Source: Anastatus disparis
Taxonomy: Eukaryota > Arthropoda > Insecta > Hymenoptera > Eupelmidae
Assembly: GCA_017163975.1 (NCBI GenBank)
Contig: JAFFSR010000395.1
Coordinates: 1,930,001 to 1,994,000, forward strand
Direction: 5' to 3'
Length of the DNA: 64,000 bases
A program made the position numbers and the translations under genes. The notes below the pieces were generated by a model that saw only the letters and a list, made by a program, of their open reading frames with translations, did not search any database and was not told the origin of the DNA. This document shows positions 45,852-58,026 of the stretch, in pieces. How positions within the stretch are numbered: position 1 is the stretch's first letter; every line of letters begins with the position of its first letter.

Positions 45852-46882
45852 GGACATTTTACACCAACTGAAAGAGCAAAAAAATTAAAATCGCTGAAAC
45901 TCTGAGAATATATTCTTTTTATTACTCAAAATATGTAAAAAAAATTTCAAGAGTTTAGATTGGAAGAATCAAGAGCTATAGATCCCTCAAATTTAAAAAT
46001 TTTTCAAAATTTTTGAAATAGTCCAAACTTTATAATTTTTTTCTGAAAATCCTGATGTTTGAGAGAGAAATTCATAACAATATTTCTGATTTAAATTTAA
46101 GAGTAGAGTCAGCATGATTTTTTACAGACCTGAATTCTGAAGTCTTTTATTGGTTCTTATATGTATTACATAGTAATTGAAATTACTCATTGTTCGCTTC
46201 CACTTCAGAAATTGCTTTTCGAGGGCTTATTTTCTTCCATTTTACATGAACTTTGAAATAAATTTTTGATCATTTAAGTCAGAGCCATCAATAAGGAGTT
46301 ATGACAGTTTAAAATATATATTTTCATGTATGATTTATTTTCAATATGAAAAATAAATCATACATGAAAATATATATTTATATTCAATATCAAAAATAAA
46401 TGATACATGAAAATATATATTTTAAACTGTCATAAATCCTTATTGATAGCTCTGACTTAGATGATAAAAAATTTATTTCAAAGTTTATGTAAAATGGAAG
46501 AAAATAAGCTCTCGAAAAGCAATTTCTGAAGTGGCAAACAATGAGTAATTTCAATTACTATGTAATACATATAAGAACCAATAGAAAACTTCAAAATTCA
46601 GGTCTGTAAAAAATCATGCTAACTCTCCTCTTAAATTAAAACAAGAAGTATTACTATGAATTTTTCTCTAAAACATCAAGATTTTCAGAAAAAAAATTAT
46701 GAAGTTTGGACTTTTTCAAAAATTTTGAAAAACTTTCAAATTTGAAGGATCTATAGCTCTTGATACTTTTGATCTAGATCCTTGAAAATTCTTTTACATG
46801 TTTTGGGTAACAAACCGAATATATTCTCAGAGTATAAGCAATTTTTATTTTTTTGTTCTTCCAGTTGGTGTGAAATGTCGCA
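45850..46882. mobile_element. Palindromic element, about 1 kb, inserted in an AT repeat
   Basis: The left half (TGGGACATTTTACACCAACTG onward) and right half (ending AGTTGGTGTGAAATGTCGCA) are inverted copies over about 500 bp each. The centre near 46320-46440 is itself a palindrome (CATGTATGATTTATTTT...). TA on both sides fits a TA duplication but is not decisive in an AT repeat. No ORF. Confidence 0.75.
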
Positions 46883-46890
46883 TATATATA

Positions 46891-48118
46891 TATTGCGACG
46901 AGTATGTATTCTTGCGCAATTCGAATCTTCCGCCTAGCAGCCAAGCTACTATGGAACGATAGTTTCGAGCTCGGCTGCTACGCGCTATTTTGCGGAATAG
47001 GAAAAATGAGACTCAGGTATATATAGAGGCGGGAAGTTAGCCGAAACCAAGCTATGTAGACTATGGTCTTCCTTCTTTTCACCAAAGTGACCGCACAAGG
47101 CTAAGAAAGGGTGAGATAGATAGTAGCTGTTTATCTGGCTATCTGGCTTGTAGAGCACCGCAGTCAAAGGCAGAAGCTTCTCTCTCTTACCTATTAGGGC
47201 AGATAAAGTGCGCACACAAGTCTACGCTACAGTGCACATGCAGGCAGTATCAAAGGTAAGTCAAGTGAGCACACAGGCGTAGATCTTTGCAGCCTTTTGC
47301 TGCCGCAATTCCCTCCGTAGCACCGTTGAATTGAAGGGTTCCGTCCACCTAAAATTTCATATTATTTCCCTACTACTATAATTTTAACTAGTATAATTGA
47401 GAGTGTCGTCCACCTATAACTTGTCGCTTCTGCACATAAATTAAACTTTAGAGTATTTTAAGGATGTTGCCCACCTATTATCTTTACATCGATCAAGGGC
47501 TCTATCTGCTAATGTTCATAGTGATTAGAAGATTAGATAACTTAGGGTGCCGTCTACCATTACTGCCGTAGCATTGGCTATTATGATATTAGGTGCCGTC
47601 CACCTATTGATATTATAATTATTCAGTTATTGATCTTTTGTCTTTTTCTCACTGTTACGGGTATAAACCACCGAATCATATTAGACCATTCAGGCTATTA
47701 TAAAGCAAACGATTCTCTTTGTTAAAATAAACTATTATTATTTAAATTAATTTCTCTTTGTAAAAAAATTAATTATTTGATTTAATTATTTAATAGCCGT
47801 CAAGTGGCTGAGATTAATACAAATCTAATTACTTTTGTAAATTAAATTTTTATTTAAGGTTAGGTTAGATCACTTGTATTATATAGAGAAGTAGGTTTAG
47901 TTTTAATTGACAATTTATTATTATTTTTTTATTATTGTAATCGTTGTTGTAAATGAGTTGATTTAGTACAATAAAGTCCAGGTACTCCCTAGCATAACCA
48001 AACGTGTTTAACCCGGTTACTTTTCTTTATCTTACCATTGTCCGTCCTTCCACTTCCTGCTGATCTAACAGCAGAAGATTACACGTCTTTTCCACTCCCG
48101 AAAAGGAGAAACGTTACA
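46891..48118 (+). mobile_element. Probable solo LTR (1.23 kb)
   Basis: Begins TATTGCGACGAG (probably from TGTTGCGACG) and ends AGAAACGTTACA. ATATA stands on both sides, although the AT-rich target weakens this. Contains a TATATATAG promoter-like box (about 47020) followed by GC-richer leader-like sequence, as in the promoter part of an LTR. No PBS or coding region adjoins. Contains five diverged TGCCGTCCACCTA repeats. Confidence 0.6.
47337..47610 (+). repeat. Five spaced copies of a GTGYCGTCCACCTAT motif
   Basis: Near 47338 (GTTCCGTCCACCTAA), 47403 (GTGTCGTCCACCTAT), 47464 (GATGTTGCCCACCTATT), 47546 (GGTGCCGTCTACCATT) and 47593 (GGTGCCGTCCACCTATT), spaced about 50-80 bp. They are too diverged and spaced for a simple tandem array and may be protein-binding sites in the LTR. 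Confidence 0.6.
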
Positions 48119-49212
48119 ATATATGTGTAAGTTAGAATGAGAGTGGCATGAATCACATACTTCTAATTTCGAGATTGTTGATGTTATAAGTCAATAAAAA
48201 AAATCAGGAAAATTTTTTTTAATTATAGTGTATTAGATTGATAGATTATCAAGTTTTTTTTTATAATTCGCCTAAACATGAAAGCTTTGTTTCGATTTTT
48301 TTTGTTATAATGAAAAACATTTCACCATTTGTGACTTATGCCATTTTCATCCTAATTAGAAATTTCAAAGTTGTAAGTATTCATGGACATTCCTGTATCA
48401 TTATTAATAATAAGAACAAAAGAATTCAACTGTCAATTTATAATCATATTTTTCATTTGAACAAATATTATTTCACAAATGTTCTTAATAATTAACATCA
48501 ATTGATTAACTATTCATTAGAAAATAAGGTACTATAATAATTTGTACTGGAAGTAAGCTTTAAGAACAATTATGATGTACTAGTGGAATGAATTGAATTA
48601 AGTGTAACATATCTCTTTGTCGACTATAATTTTCAGAATTCCTTTGACTTTTTCTCGTTTTTTTTAGCAGCTTGACGTTTTTTTAAATCACAATTTGCCA
48701 CATTACTTTGTGATTCTGAATTACTACCTAGAATATAATCAAAGCTATTATCCAACAACGTAATTTATTTAAATACTTATGTCATTTAAAAATACTTCAA
48801 ATGTACTACTTAATATCAAATACAACGAATAACTGTGACTAAATTGATTACTGCTAACCATGCTATACATAGCAATCTTATTTATGAATATATAAATATG
48901 TTTGTCCTGTCTAAGAATGCGGAATGGCATATTTATTTCACGTACTCTCTATTAAAGGCTATAAAATAATGTAGACTTAAACTTAAAATTTATTTAGAAC
49001 AGCTTCAAACAATAAATATGACTTAACATTGAAATTCCATTAAAATGTGACTTATACCATTTTCATAATTAACCCTTTTACATTTCTGTTACGTGCCATT
49101 CTTACAGTGCTTATAATATCAAAGAAAGAGATACAAAACAGACACTTTATTTTAGAAAAGAAGTTGTTTTAATGCTAAAAAAATCTATTGCTGACTAAAT
49201 TATTTTAAAAAT
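48119..49212. other. AT-rich spacer, no gene
   Basis: A + strand open frame at 48238-48495 has no recognisable content. Nothing else seen. Confidence 0.5.
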
Positions 49213-49239
49213 TTGACTTATGCCACTCTCATTCTCACC

Positions 49240-49361
49240 CACACATCCACACACACACCCACACACACCCACACACACACACCTACATACACACACACAC
49301 CCACACACCCACGCACTCACCCACACACACACACCCACACACACCCACACACCTACACACA
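49240..49361 (+). repeat. (CA)n-rich microsatellite, left block
   Basis: CACACA with interspersed ACCC units. It is the target of the LTR insertion that follows. His/Thr/Pro-rich open frames across it are artefacts. Confidence 0.9.
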
Positions 49362-50185
49362 TGTTACGTCACGACGTATCTCTTATTTCAAAATTTATCA
49401 TTCCAAAAATATGCAGTTATTGATCAATCAGCTAATTCACCTTAGTAAGCATATTGTAAAAGTAAGTCATTTGTTAAGAAACGAAGTGCAATGCGATTTT
49501 CAGAATCAACAAAATAATTACAATTACGAAGACTACATGAAACAGATTTACCACGTTAACCATATCATTCAATAAGAGTCAAAATGCACAATAAGCATTG
49601 CTCCATCGATTGACATCAATTCAAAATTCAAATTATAAAACAATTATTCTTAAACAAGACAGGAATCATCAATATAAAAAGACAAATCAATCAGGATAAG
49701 GCGCACTTTCAAGCAGACACTTTTTCAAAGCACTTTATCAAAGAACTCCTACAAGCACTTCAAAAGATACAATCATTACAACTATACTTCTCGCACTATA
49801 AAATTATACAATTATTCGCGCAATATATTAAATCTCACTATATTCAGTTCATTATAAATGTAATAAATAAAATCTCTATAATTAAAATACTAAATCAAGT
49901 GTATTTATTTACTGTCTGCCTGCATCTACTTAGCCAAATCAAGGTAAGATTCTTACAATTATATTTTGATCTACATTATTTCAAATCAAGTATATTTAAT
50001 CGTGAGAACGATTCATATCGATTAAAATTGGTAGAGCTTTTCTACCACTAGACTTAACTTTTAAACTAAACATTTTAAAATCAAACTTTGTTCTTTTATT
50101 TAATATTATAATAAAATACATTTTCCTCATATCAACAACATAATCAATCATTAATTCCGTCCTGGTGTAAAGCCAGGACTTAACA
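49362..50185 (+). mobile_element. LTR, + orientation, same family as the LTRs at 57242 and 62217
   Basis: Starts TGTTACGTCACGACGTATC and ends GCCAGGACTTAACA. The family link is seen at both ends: the other element's LTR (minus strand) starts TGTTACGTCACAAACGTATC and ends CCAGGACTTTACA, and shares CTAGTGGTAGAAAAGCTC with small changes. A hairpin GTCCTGG...GCCAGGAC precedes the end. TTTTGGTTCCGGTACAA follows as a likely primer binding region (50186 on). Confidence 0.75.
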
Positions 50186-50375
50186 TTTTGGTTCCGGTAC
50201 AAATTTTTAATTGAAGGATCGAATTAAATATACTTGAAGATTATTAATATAAAAATATAATATTTAATCAGAAGTGAGAAATAATATATATATATAAAAA
50301 TATATTATATATATATAAAATTATAAATTCAACCTATATAAACTTTAATTAATTTTACATTTCCAAATAAATAAT

Positions 50376-50383
<8 letters not shown>

Positions 50384-50428
<45 letters not shown>
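50384..50428. repeat. (AT)n microsatellite
   Basis: About 22 AT units between the LTR pieces. Confidence 0.85.
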
Positions 50429-50430
<2 letters not shown>

Positions 50431-50571
50431 GGCAATCAATTAAATAAATTCAAAAGCACAATAAAGTGCAAATATATAAAATAAATCATATAAAGTGAAA
50501 ATATGTAAATGAAATAAAATATAAAGTGCAAACATATAAAATAAATGATATAAAGTGAAAATACAATCTTG

Positions 50572-50993
50572 AAAACGATTCATATCGATTAAAATTTGGT
50601 AGAGCTTTTCTACCACTAGACTTAACTTTTAAACTAAACATTTTAGAATCAAACTTTGTTCTTCTATTTAATATTATAATAAAATACATTTTCCTCATAT
50701 CAACAAAAAAATCAATTATTAATTCCATCCTGGTGTAAAGCCAGGACTTAACACACCCACACCCACACACCCACACACCCACACACCCACACACTCACAC
50801 ACCTTCTTCTTCCTCACCTGTTCATTCCTCACCTCTTCTTCACCTGTTCTTCTATTTAATATTATAATAAAATACATTTTCCTCATATCAACAAAAAAAT
50901 CAATTATTAATTCCATCCTGGTGTAAAGCCAGGACTTAACACACCCACACCCACACACCCACACACCCACACACCCACACACTCACACACCTA
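50572..50993 (+). repeat. Partial second LTR, then 188-bp tandem duplication
   Basis: 50572-50753 repeats the last 180 bp of the 49362-50185 LTR and runs into CACACCC repeats. The segment from GTTCTTCTATTTAAT (50658) is duplicated with an offset of exactly 188 bp (50846), including the LTR end and the microsatellite. Between the first LTR and this copy only about 390 bp remains, so the element is essentially deleted. Confidence 0.75.
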
Positions 50994-51081
50994 CACACAC
51001 ACACACACACCCTCACACCCACACATACACACACCCACACACCCAGACATCCACACACACACACACACACACCGACACACA

Positions 51082-51126
<45 letters not shown>
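50941..51126 (+). repeat. (CA)n-rich microsatellite, right block
   Basis: ACACACCC units passing into nearly pure CA. Cys/Val-rich frames across it are artefacts. Confidence 0.9.
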
Positions 51127-51128
<2 letters not shown>

Positions 51129-52540
51129 TAACATATACATAGTTCTTACTGAAGTAACGTAATGTGAATTATTATATTCACAGACTCCTCTTAATAATTT
51201 ATCTGCATAACGAGAATAATTTTACGATACTTTTTATTAGCCCATGTGGCAGAAAAATCAAAATGGATACACACACCCACACCCACACACATATTTACAA
51301 TAATATTTGCTTTTAATTGTATTGGCTACAAACGGTATTCGAGAAATTGAGCTCATAAATTATGAATGAAAAATTTTTTTTCATAAATATCATGTACGAA
51401 AAATAAAATTTGAATAAATAAAGAAGTGCTCATTCTTCGATTTTGGTTTTTGTTGGAATTTGATCCTAAATGTGTCAAGAATCATGTTTAAATGAGAAAT
51501 CTGAGGTGCAAAAACTTTATGGTCAAAATTATTCGAGGACCACCGTGTCTTATTTTATAATTGCAACTTATAATTTCTTTGATATTAGTTTTATCTGACA
51601 AGATGGCTAGAAATCTCTTGCAAAACCAATTTCATTTGATTGTCCGATCCGAAATCTCTTTCTGTAAAAATTAAATTCAATAAATATTTGCAACATTTTA
51701 ATAGACTGAGCACAAGTTATATTAGAATTGCAAATAATCAAAATAACTGCAAAAGATAACATTTGGAAATAATTTTTCATTATTTATTACACCAAACATG
51801 AGTAGTACTAATTTATGATTTATTTGTCAATGTGAGAGATCGATACACTCACATCCACATAGGCATTGAATGTATAATTTAGAATACTCTCGTAAAAAAT
51901 ATTATTTTTATTTAAAATTGAAAATTAAAGAAATTAATATTCATTATTATATATACACAGTGTAACGTTTGACTTCTAGGCAGATATGTGTAGATTTATC
52001 AGGCTCTACTTTTTATCTGAGGGTTGATGCTGGATGATGATTTCTCGGTCTTTCGAATAAGCCAAAGTTCAAATCTTATAAATCAAATTGAATTCACTGA
52101 ATTTAATGATCAAAGTAAAAGTGAATTTAAAAAGTAATAAGGAAATGCATAAAAATAAAACTGTAATTAATAGTAATCGAAAAATAAAAAAAAAATTTGC
52201 TATTGCAATTAAATTAGAAATAAATAAATAAAATAAACAGGCTTAAAACAAAAGAGGTAAACGACGGGACGAATAGAGAATAAGCGAAACTGCTGAATGA
52301 GTATGAGCCGTGCATTTTATATTTTTCACAATAAATATTCTATCCATTTATTGAGTAGAACTTAAATACTAATAGAAGATTTAATCACATAATGATCTTG
52401 AAAAAAGGCCGGAAAAGGCGATACGCAAATATAATATGAGTAATCAAAGGAAAATTGGTAAGATTATAGTGCAAATAATATCGATTGTCGTTTATGAAAA
52501 AAAATAGACTAAGATTCAATACTATTGCCCGCGGTCAGCA
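51127..52540. other. AT-rich spacer, no gene
   Basis: No coding signal or terminal repeats recognised; a short CACACCC patch lies at 51271-51290. The 3' untranslated part of the downstream LINE may begin within 52540-52560. Confidence 0.5.
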
Positions 52541-55500
52541 TTTATTTTTACTGGTGACGAGGTTTCAACAAACTTATTATTATTAAATCCGATCAGTATC
52601 GGTTAAAAACTAAATTACTTAAAAAGTAAACATAACTATGTACAGCTCACATACTATGGTATTACCGACGGCCGTTGCGATCAAAAACTACTTTACTGGT
52701 AACCAGTAATCTGAACAGTGTCTCAAGACACTCAATACAGGTTAGAGATATGGGCCGGTGTCACAGAAAAGACAGGATATTATTATTAAGGATATCGGGT
52801 AGGCAGTTCTATGGGAATAGAACCACCAGTGCTGCCTAGGCCAAAGGCCCTTTGCAACCCCATAGTTTAGTCCCACCAGCAACCCTTCACCACAACCTTA
52901 TGGATGGGTTCCGGGCATGTGCGGTTAGACATGGTTAGATACGCAGTGTATCGTGATCTCTTTATATAAGGAAATCACATTATTTAGAGAAAGTACCCTG
53001 ATTTTGTTAATGTCAGGGTACTCCATTCCTATGTGTTTCATTCTAGTTGTCGCTAGTTCCTCACACTCACAGAGGATGTGCTGAACCGTCTCCAAGGCGG
53101 CCCCGCACCATCTGCATGCAGGAGAGCCAGCTACTTTCATATTGTACATGTGGTAATTTAATTTACCATGCCCTGTCGCTATTTGTGCGACTATGTTTAT
53201 ATCTTCTCTGCTTACTTTCAGACCCCGTGCCAACCACGCATGATTAGGATCATCACCAAGCAGAGCTTTAGCTTGCTTGCAACCTGGTGTATCCCTCCAG
53301 ATTGTTCCATGTTGTGTCTCTCGCCATTGACACATTTTTTCCTTAATTTGGCTCATCTGAATTCCCAAAGCAGGCTCAGGGCCAATTAGTGGTGTTTTTG
53401 CAGACAATTTTGCTAGGTCGTCAGCTACCCTGTTGCCTTTGATTCCCACGTGACTGGGAACCCAGTAAAGTTTAAGTTTCCTGCATCTTTCTCCTAAAGT
53501 ATTTAGTGAGTTAATGCATTCCTCCACTAGACTAGACTTAGTTTCGTAGCTTTTTAAGGCCGTTAGTGCCCCTTTGCTATCCGAACAGATGTTCACTATG
53601 TCTTGGTTGTTCGCATCTAGAGCCATCTGAGCAGAAATCAGTATGGCTACCAGTTCTGCCTGAAAAATTGAAGCCTGCTTGCCTAGCGGGACCATAGTCC
53701 CCTTCCCAAGCCTCCTTCGATAGATGCCTGCTCCAGTACCCGTTGCGGATTTTGATCCATCCGTGTACCAGATGTCGCCTGAGTTCGGTATCCTATCATT
53801 ACCTTTTCCTGACAGCCAGTCTTCTTTGGTTGGGAAAATCACCTCGAATTTATTGTCGGAGTGATATTTCGTCACCATCAAATCTGACCTCATCTTTAAT
53901 AGTACATCTTGTTTAAGGTAAGGAGGGTTCGTGTGTTCACCTCTCCCTGTCCACATGTTGAGAGCAATCAGTCTGCATGCAGACCTTGTAGCAGCCTCTT
54001 GTACATACAGTTTTAAGGGTGCCACTCCCATAAAAAATCCCAGCGCTTCTATGGGAGTAGTCCTCATTGCCCCCGTCATGGCTCTCAGGACAAGTCCCCT
54101 TAGCCTATCTAGGAGCTTCGCAGTTATTGTTTGGCTGGTGCGTTTCCACCATACCACTGCTGCGTAAGTTAGTCTAGGAATGAGAATTGTCCTAAACATC
54201 CACAGGATGGTTGAGGGTTTGAGTCCCCAATTCCTTCCAATAGTTCTTCTGCTAAGCCAAAACATATTGGTGAGCTTTCTGCAGCACTCTTCTATCTGGG
54301 GTTTCCAGTGTAGCTTGCTGTCTAGTATCACCCCCAAGTATTTGGCCTCGGATTTTGGTGTTAATACTTGGCCTCCTAGCTTTAAGGTTTTATGCAGTTT
54401 CCACTTATACCTCCTCGTGAAGACCACCACCTCTGTTTTGCTAGGGTTGATAGACAGTTTGTTGGTTTTGCACCAGTTCCAAAGTCTGTCCAGTGCTGCC
54501 TATAATACATCTGCTAGCGGTTCAAGGAAACGCCCCCTGACCACTATCATTATATCATCGGCGTATCCAATGACATGGCATCCGGTTTCTTTAACACAGT
54601 TTAAGGCACCTTCTGCCACCAAATTCCATTCAAACGGGGAGATCACACCACCCTGAGGACAGCCATTTGCGACTGTACCTCTGACCGTGGTGTCGCCCCT
54701 GGTTACTTCCAATAATCGGTGACTCAGCATGTCACGGATCCAGTTCGTGATCATGTCCGGCACTCCTTTATTCTCGGCTGCTTTGCAAATAGCCTCTGTT
54801 GGGGTATTGCTGAAAGCCTCCTCTACATCCAGAAGGGCTCCTATGGCGAATCCTCCTGTTTCTATTTCTTCCTCGATTAATGACACTGCTTTGTGCAGTG
54901 CCGTTTCGGTAGATTTGCCTTCTGTGTAGGCGTGTTGTTCTGGTAATAGCGGATTCTGTGTGAGAACCGTCTCCTTGATGTATCTGTCGATGAGCCTCAC
55001 TATCGACTTAAGCAAAAAGGATATCAGACGAATAGGTCTGAAGTCCTTTGCCATGGAGTAGCTGCTTCTTCCTGGTTTAGGAATGAAAACTACTCTTGAA
55101 TTCCTCCAGTTTTCGGGTGTATAGCCCAGCAACAAACGGGCTCTCGCCAGTCTCACCAAAGGGCCGAGGATAACCTCCTAGCCCTGCTGAAGCAGGACCG
55201 GGTACACCTCGTCCACCCCGGGAGACTTAAACGGCCCAAAAGAGAACCAGGACCACCTGACACGGTCTGGGGAGACAATCTCGGCTGCAAGCTTCACCCT
55301 AGCTGACTTGTCAGCGGGTCCACCACAACCAGGACCCCAATTCACCCTTAAAGGGTTATCAGGTTGATCACTCTCCCCACCCTCCAAGTTAATAAAACCC
55401 GGAAAGTGCGTCCTCATCAGGCAGTCCAAGGTCTCCCTGTCCGTCACTGAGTAACCACCCTCTGGAAGTCTAATGGCACCCAACCATGCCTCCGGATTTC

Positions 55501-55637
55501 GTGCAAACAGTTTGTCAAGTCGGGATGCCTCCGGACCTTGTTCCATTCCGAACAGAACTTCCTTCATCCTTCCGTGTGGGCCCTTCTGACCTCCCTTCTG
55601 TATTCTTTCTGTTTGTCTCTCCACTTCTGCCAAGGTA
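52541..55637 (-). mobile_element. Non-LTR retrotransposon, 5'-truncated, RT plus RNase H
   Basis: One minus-strand frame runs from 55633 to 52925 (903 codons) with only two stops (55178-55180 and 54500-54502). It is followed by about 380 bp of GC-richer 3' UTR. The endonuclease domain is absent; the 5' end stops at a hexanucleotide microsatellite. The 3' limit is approximate because no clear tail or target duplication was found. Confidence 0.85.
52925..55633 (-). pseudogene. LINE pol: reverse transcriptase, RNase H, CCHC-like motif
   Basis: The upstream part (55633-55178) is a linker ending at a FGPFKSPGVDEVYPVLLQQG block. The RT has RNSRVVFIPKPGRSSY, the palm Asp region FAIGALLDVEEAFSNT, GCPQGGVISPFEWNLV and the catalytic YADDIMIVV. 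After the TAG/TAA stops the frame continues through KYLGVILDSKLHW. The RNase H has WYTDGSKS, FQAELVAIL, CSDSKGAL and SHVGIKGNRVADDLAKLS. The end has CRWCGAALETVQHILCEC. The order RT-RNase H fits I/LOA/R1-type clades. Only two nonsense codons in 903 imply a fairly young copy. Confidence 0.9.
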
Positions 55638-55644
55638 ACTCCTC

Positions 55645-55965
55645 TTTGTCAATGCCATTGTCACTGTCAATGCCATTGTCAATGTCATAGTTATCGTCAA
55701 CGCCATAGTCATCGTCAACGTCATAGTCATCGTCAACGTCATAGTCATCGTCAACGTCATAGCTATGGTCAACGTCATAGTCATCGTCAACGTCATAGTC
55801 ATCGACAACTTGATAGTCATCGTCAATGTTATAGTCATTGTCAACGTCATAGTCATCGTCAATGTCATAGTCGTTGTCACTGTCATAGTTATTATCACTT
55901 TCATAGTCATTGTCACTGTTATAGTCATAGTTACTGTCATTTGACTGTCATGGTCATCGTCAGGG
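55645..55965 (+). repeat. GTCATAGTCATCGTCAAC microsatellite
   Basis: About 300 bp of hexanucleotide units (TCATAG, TCATCG, TCAACG, TCATTG). Met/Thr-rich open frames are artefacts. Confidence 0.9.
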
Positions 55966-56880
55966 TCATGGGTATTTTCACTAATATGCTCATTGTCACT
56001 GACATGGTATTTTTTACTATCACAGTGGTTTTTATTGTAATTGATATTGTTATTGGTATTGTTATTTTTATTTTTATTTCCTTCATTATTTTGTTCTTCA
56101 TCCTTATCCTCACCCTTATTCTTATCCTTATCTTCCTTTTTATAATCATTTTACCCCAATTTTTTTTTTTTTTGTCTTTTTTTTTTCTTGTCCTGGTCCT
56201 CTTCCTGGTCCTTATTATCATTCCTTTCCTTATCTACATCCCTTATATTTATCTTTATTTTCATCCCCTATCTTGATCCTTATCTTTATCTCCATCTTTA
56301 TCCCTTTTTTTTAACTCTTTCTTATCCTTAATTTAATCTATATTCTTATTTTCATTTTAATTCTTATTTTTATTCTGATTCTCATTTTAACTCTCACTCT
56401 TACTGTCATTCTCACTCTTACTCCTACTCTCTTTCACTTTTACTTTCTATTTTACTTTCACCCTTACTATTACTTTCATTCTTACTTTCACTTTTACTCT
56501 CATTCTGTTTCTTATTCTTATTCTCATTCTCATTGTGATTCTTATTCTTATTCTCATTCTCATTCTTATTCTCATTCTTATTCTTATTCTTATTCTCATT
56601 CTTATTTTTATTCTCATTCTCATTTTTATTCTCATTCTCATTCTTATTCTCATTCTCATTATCATTTTTATTCTCATTCTCATTCTTATTCTCATTTTCA
56701 TTCTCATTCTCATTCTCATTCTCATTCTCATTCTTATTCTCATTGACATTTTTATTTTCATTCTTATTTTTATTTTTATTTTTATTTTTATTCTCATTTT
56801 CATTCTTATTCTTCTTTTATTATCATTTTTGTTGTTATTGTCATAATTGTTATTATTTTAACAATAATTTCAATTCATAT
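55966..56880 (+). repeat. Pyrimidine-rich microsatellite, mainly ATTCTC/ATTCTT
   Basis: Nearly 900 bp in which hexamers evolve along the strand: TTATTG/TTATCC (to about 56350), then regular ATTCTC/ATTCTT (about 56520-56740), then TTATTT. The open frames on both strands here (Leu/Ile-rich and Arg/Met-rich) are repeat artefacts. Confidence 0.9.
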
Positions 56881-56940
56881 TATAATTTACAGTATCATCA
56901 ATATTATTATGTTCAGTATTATTATCATCATTAGTATAGT

Positions 56941-57069
56941 ATATTATTCACCTAGGGAGTAAAAACGAAAAATGTCTTAAATCGTATGTTAAATGTCACC
57001 TGAGCCGAAGGCGAGGGTGACAAACATATGATTTAAGGGATTTTTCATTTACTCCCGTGAAGAATATAC
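56941..57069. repeat. Hairpin of about 57-bp arms
   Basis: ATTCACCTAGGGAGTAAAAA...AAATGTCACC pairs with GGTGACAAACAT...ATTTACTCCCGTGAAGAAT around a CTGAGCCGAAGGCGA loop (57000-57014). A foldback element or structured RNA. Confidence 0.8.
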
Positions 57070-57076
57070 GATTTTT

Positions 57077-57152
57077 TTACCCAGGCAGCGTAGAGTGGGT
57101 ACCTTACTTTGCGCTAGGAGGGAGTAAAGTACCCTCTGTACGCGCCCTGTGT
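57077..57152. repeat. Second, GC-richer hairpin adjoining the first
   Basis: CAGGCAGCGTAGAGTGGGTA and TACCCTCTGTACGCGCCCTG pair, with CCTTACTTTG / GAGTAAAGTA inside. It starts 8 bp after the first hairpin. Confidence 0.65.
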
Positions 57153-57154
57153 AA

Positions 57155-57237
57155 AAAATATTATTATGATCATCAGTATCATCATCATTAATAATATTAT
57201 TAATATTATCATTATCATTATCATTACTACTATCATT
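57155..57237 (+). repeat. ATC/ATT microsatellite, LTR target
   Basis: ATCATC/ATTATC units. The neighbouring ATCG (57238-57241) is the left copy of the target duplication of the LTR element. Confidence 0.8.
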
Positions 57238-57241
57238 ATCG

Positions 57242-58026
57242 TGTTAAGTCTTGGCTTGCACCAGGACTCAATAAAAGTGTATATGTTATTTAATTATATT
57301 AATTTTATATATGAATTATGTTCTTTTCAAATATTTGATTTATTTATAGAAATGTAGTCATAAAGATAAAGATGTATGAATCTAGTGGTGGAAAAACTCC
57401 ACCAATATTTAATTGAACGAAATCGCTCTCACGATTGAATATTATTAAAGGATAAACTTGATTCTTGAAATAAAGAGTTTATTGAATAATTATATATTCT
57501 TACCTTGTAGTACTTCTTAAGTAGATTGGTGCTGGATATGGGCAGATAAATGAATAGGCACGATATGTAAATAGATCCTCGAGGTTTACTAATATCTTTT
57601 AACACTTTTAATACAATAGATTTTTATACGCGTATATAATTTAATAAACGATATATGTATATTTAGTATTAGCAATTGCTTTTGAAATATAGAACTTGAC
57701 GGGCAGTGTAAACTTGTTACCAATAAGAAACCCGGGATAATGTCCCTTTTTTTGATGGTTTCAATTTGGTTTTATACTTATCTTTGTTTATAAGATTTTA
57801 TTATCTTTTACATCACCTTTTATTTATAAATTTTCTTAAATTTCAATAATATTTTTCGAAATTTTTTTAAGATTTGTAAAATTCATTTTGAAATTTCGAA
57901 ACATACGTTTCGATTCTTTTCTTATGATCTACTTAATTTCGCTCAATAATGAAATAATGCGAGTGTTCAATAATTGAGGAATTTGATTTACCAATATAAT
58001 AAAAACGATACGTTTGTGACGTAACA
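57242..58026 (-). repeat. 3' LTR of the glycoprotein element (785 bp)
   Basis: Near-identical to 62217-63013 with small indels. It contains a GTCCTGGTGCAAGCC hairpin near its 3' end. Confidence 0.9.

Noticed and set aside
49213..51121. Thr/His/Pro-rich and Cys/Val-rich frames
   Set aside because: Artefacts of CA-rich microsatellites; the parts outside the repeat are LTR sequence.
53047..54929. + strand open frames opposite the LINE pol
   Set aside because: Antisense shadows of the minus-strand RT/RNase H gene.
55515..56934. Several frames of 60-140 codons rich in Met/Thr, Ile/Leu or Arg/Met
   Set aside because: Low-complexity translations of hexanucleotide repeats.
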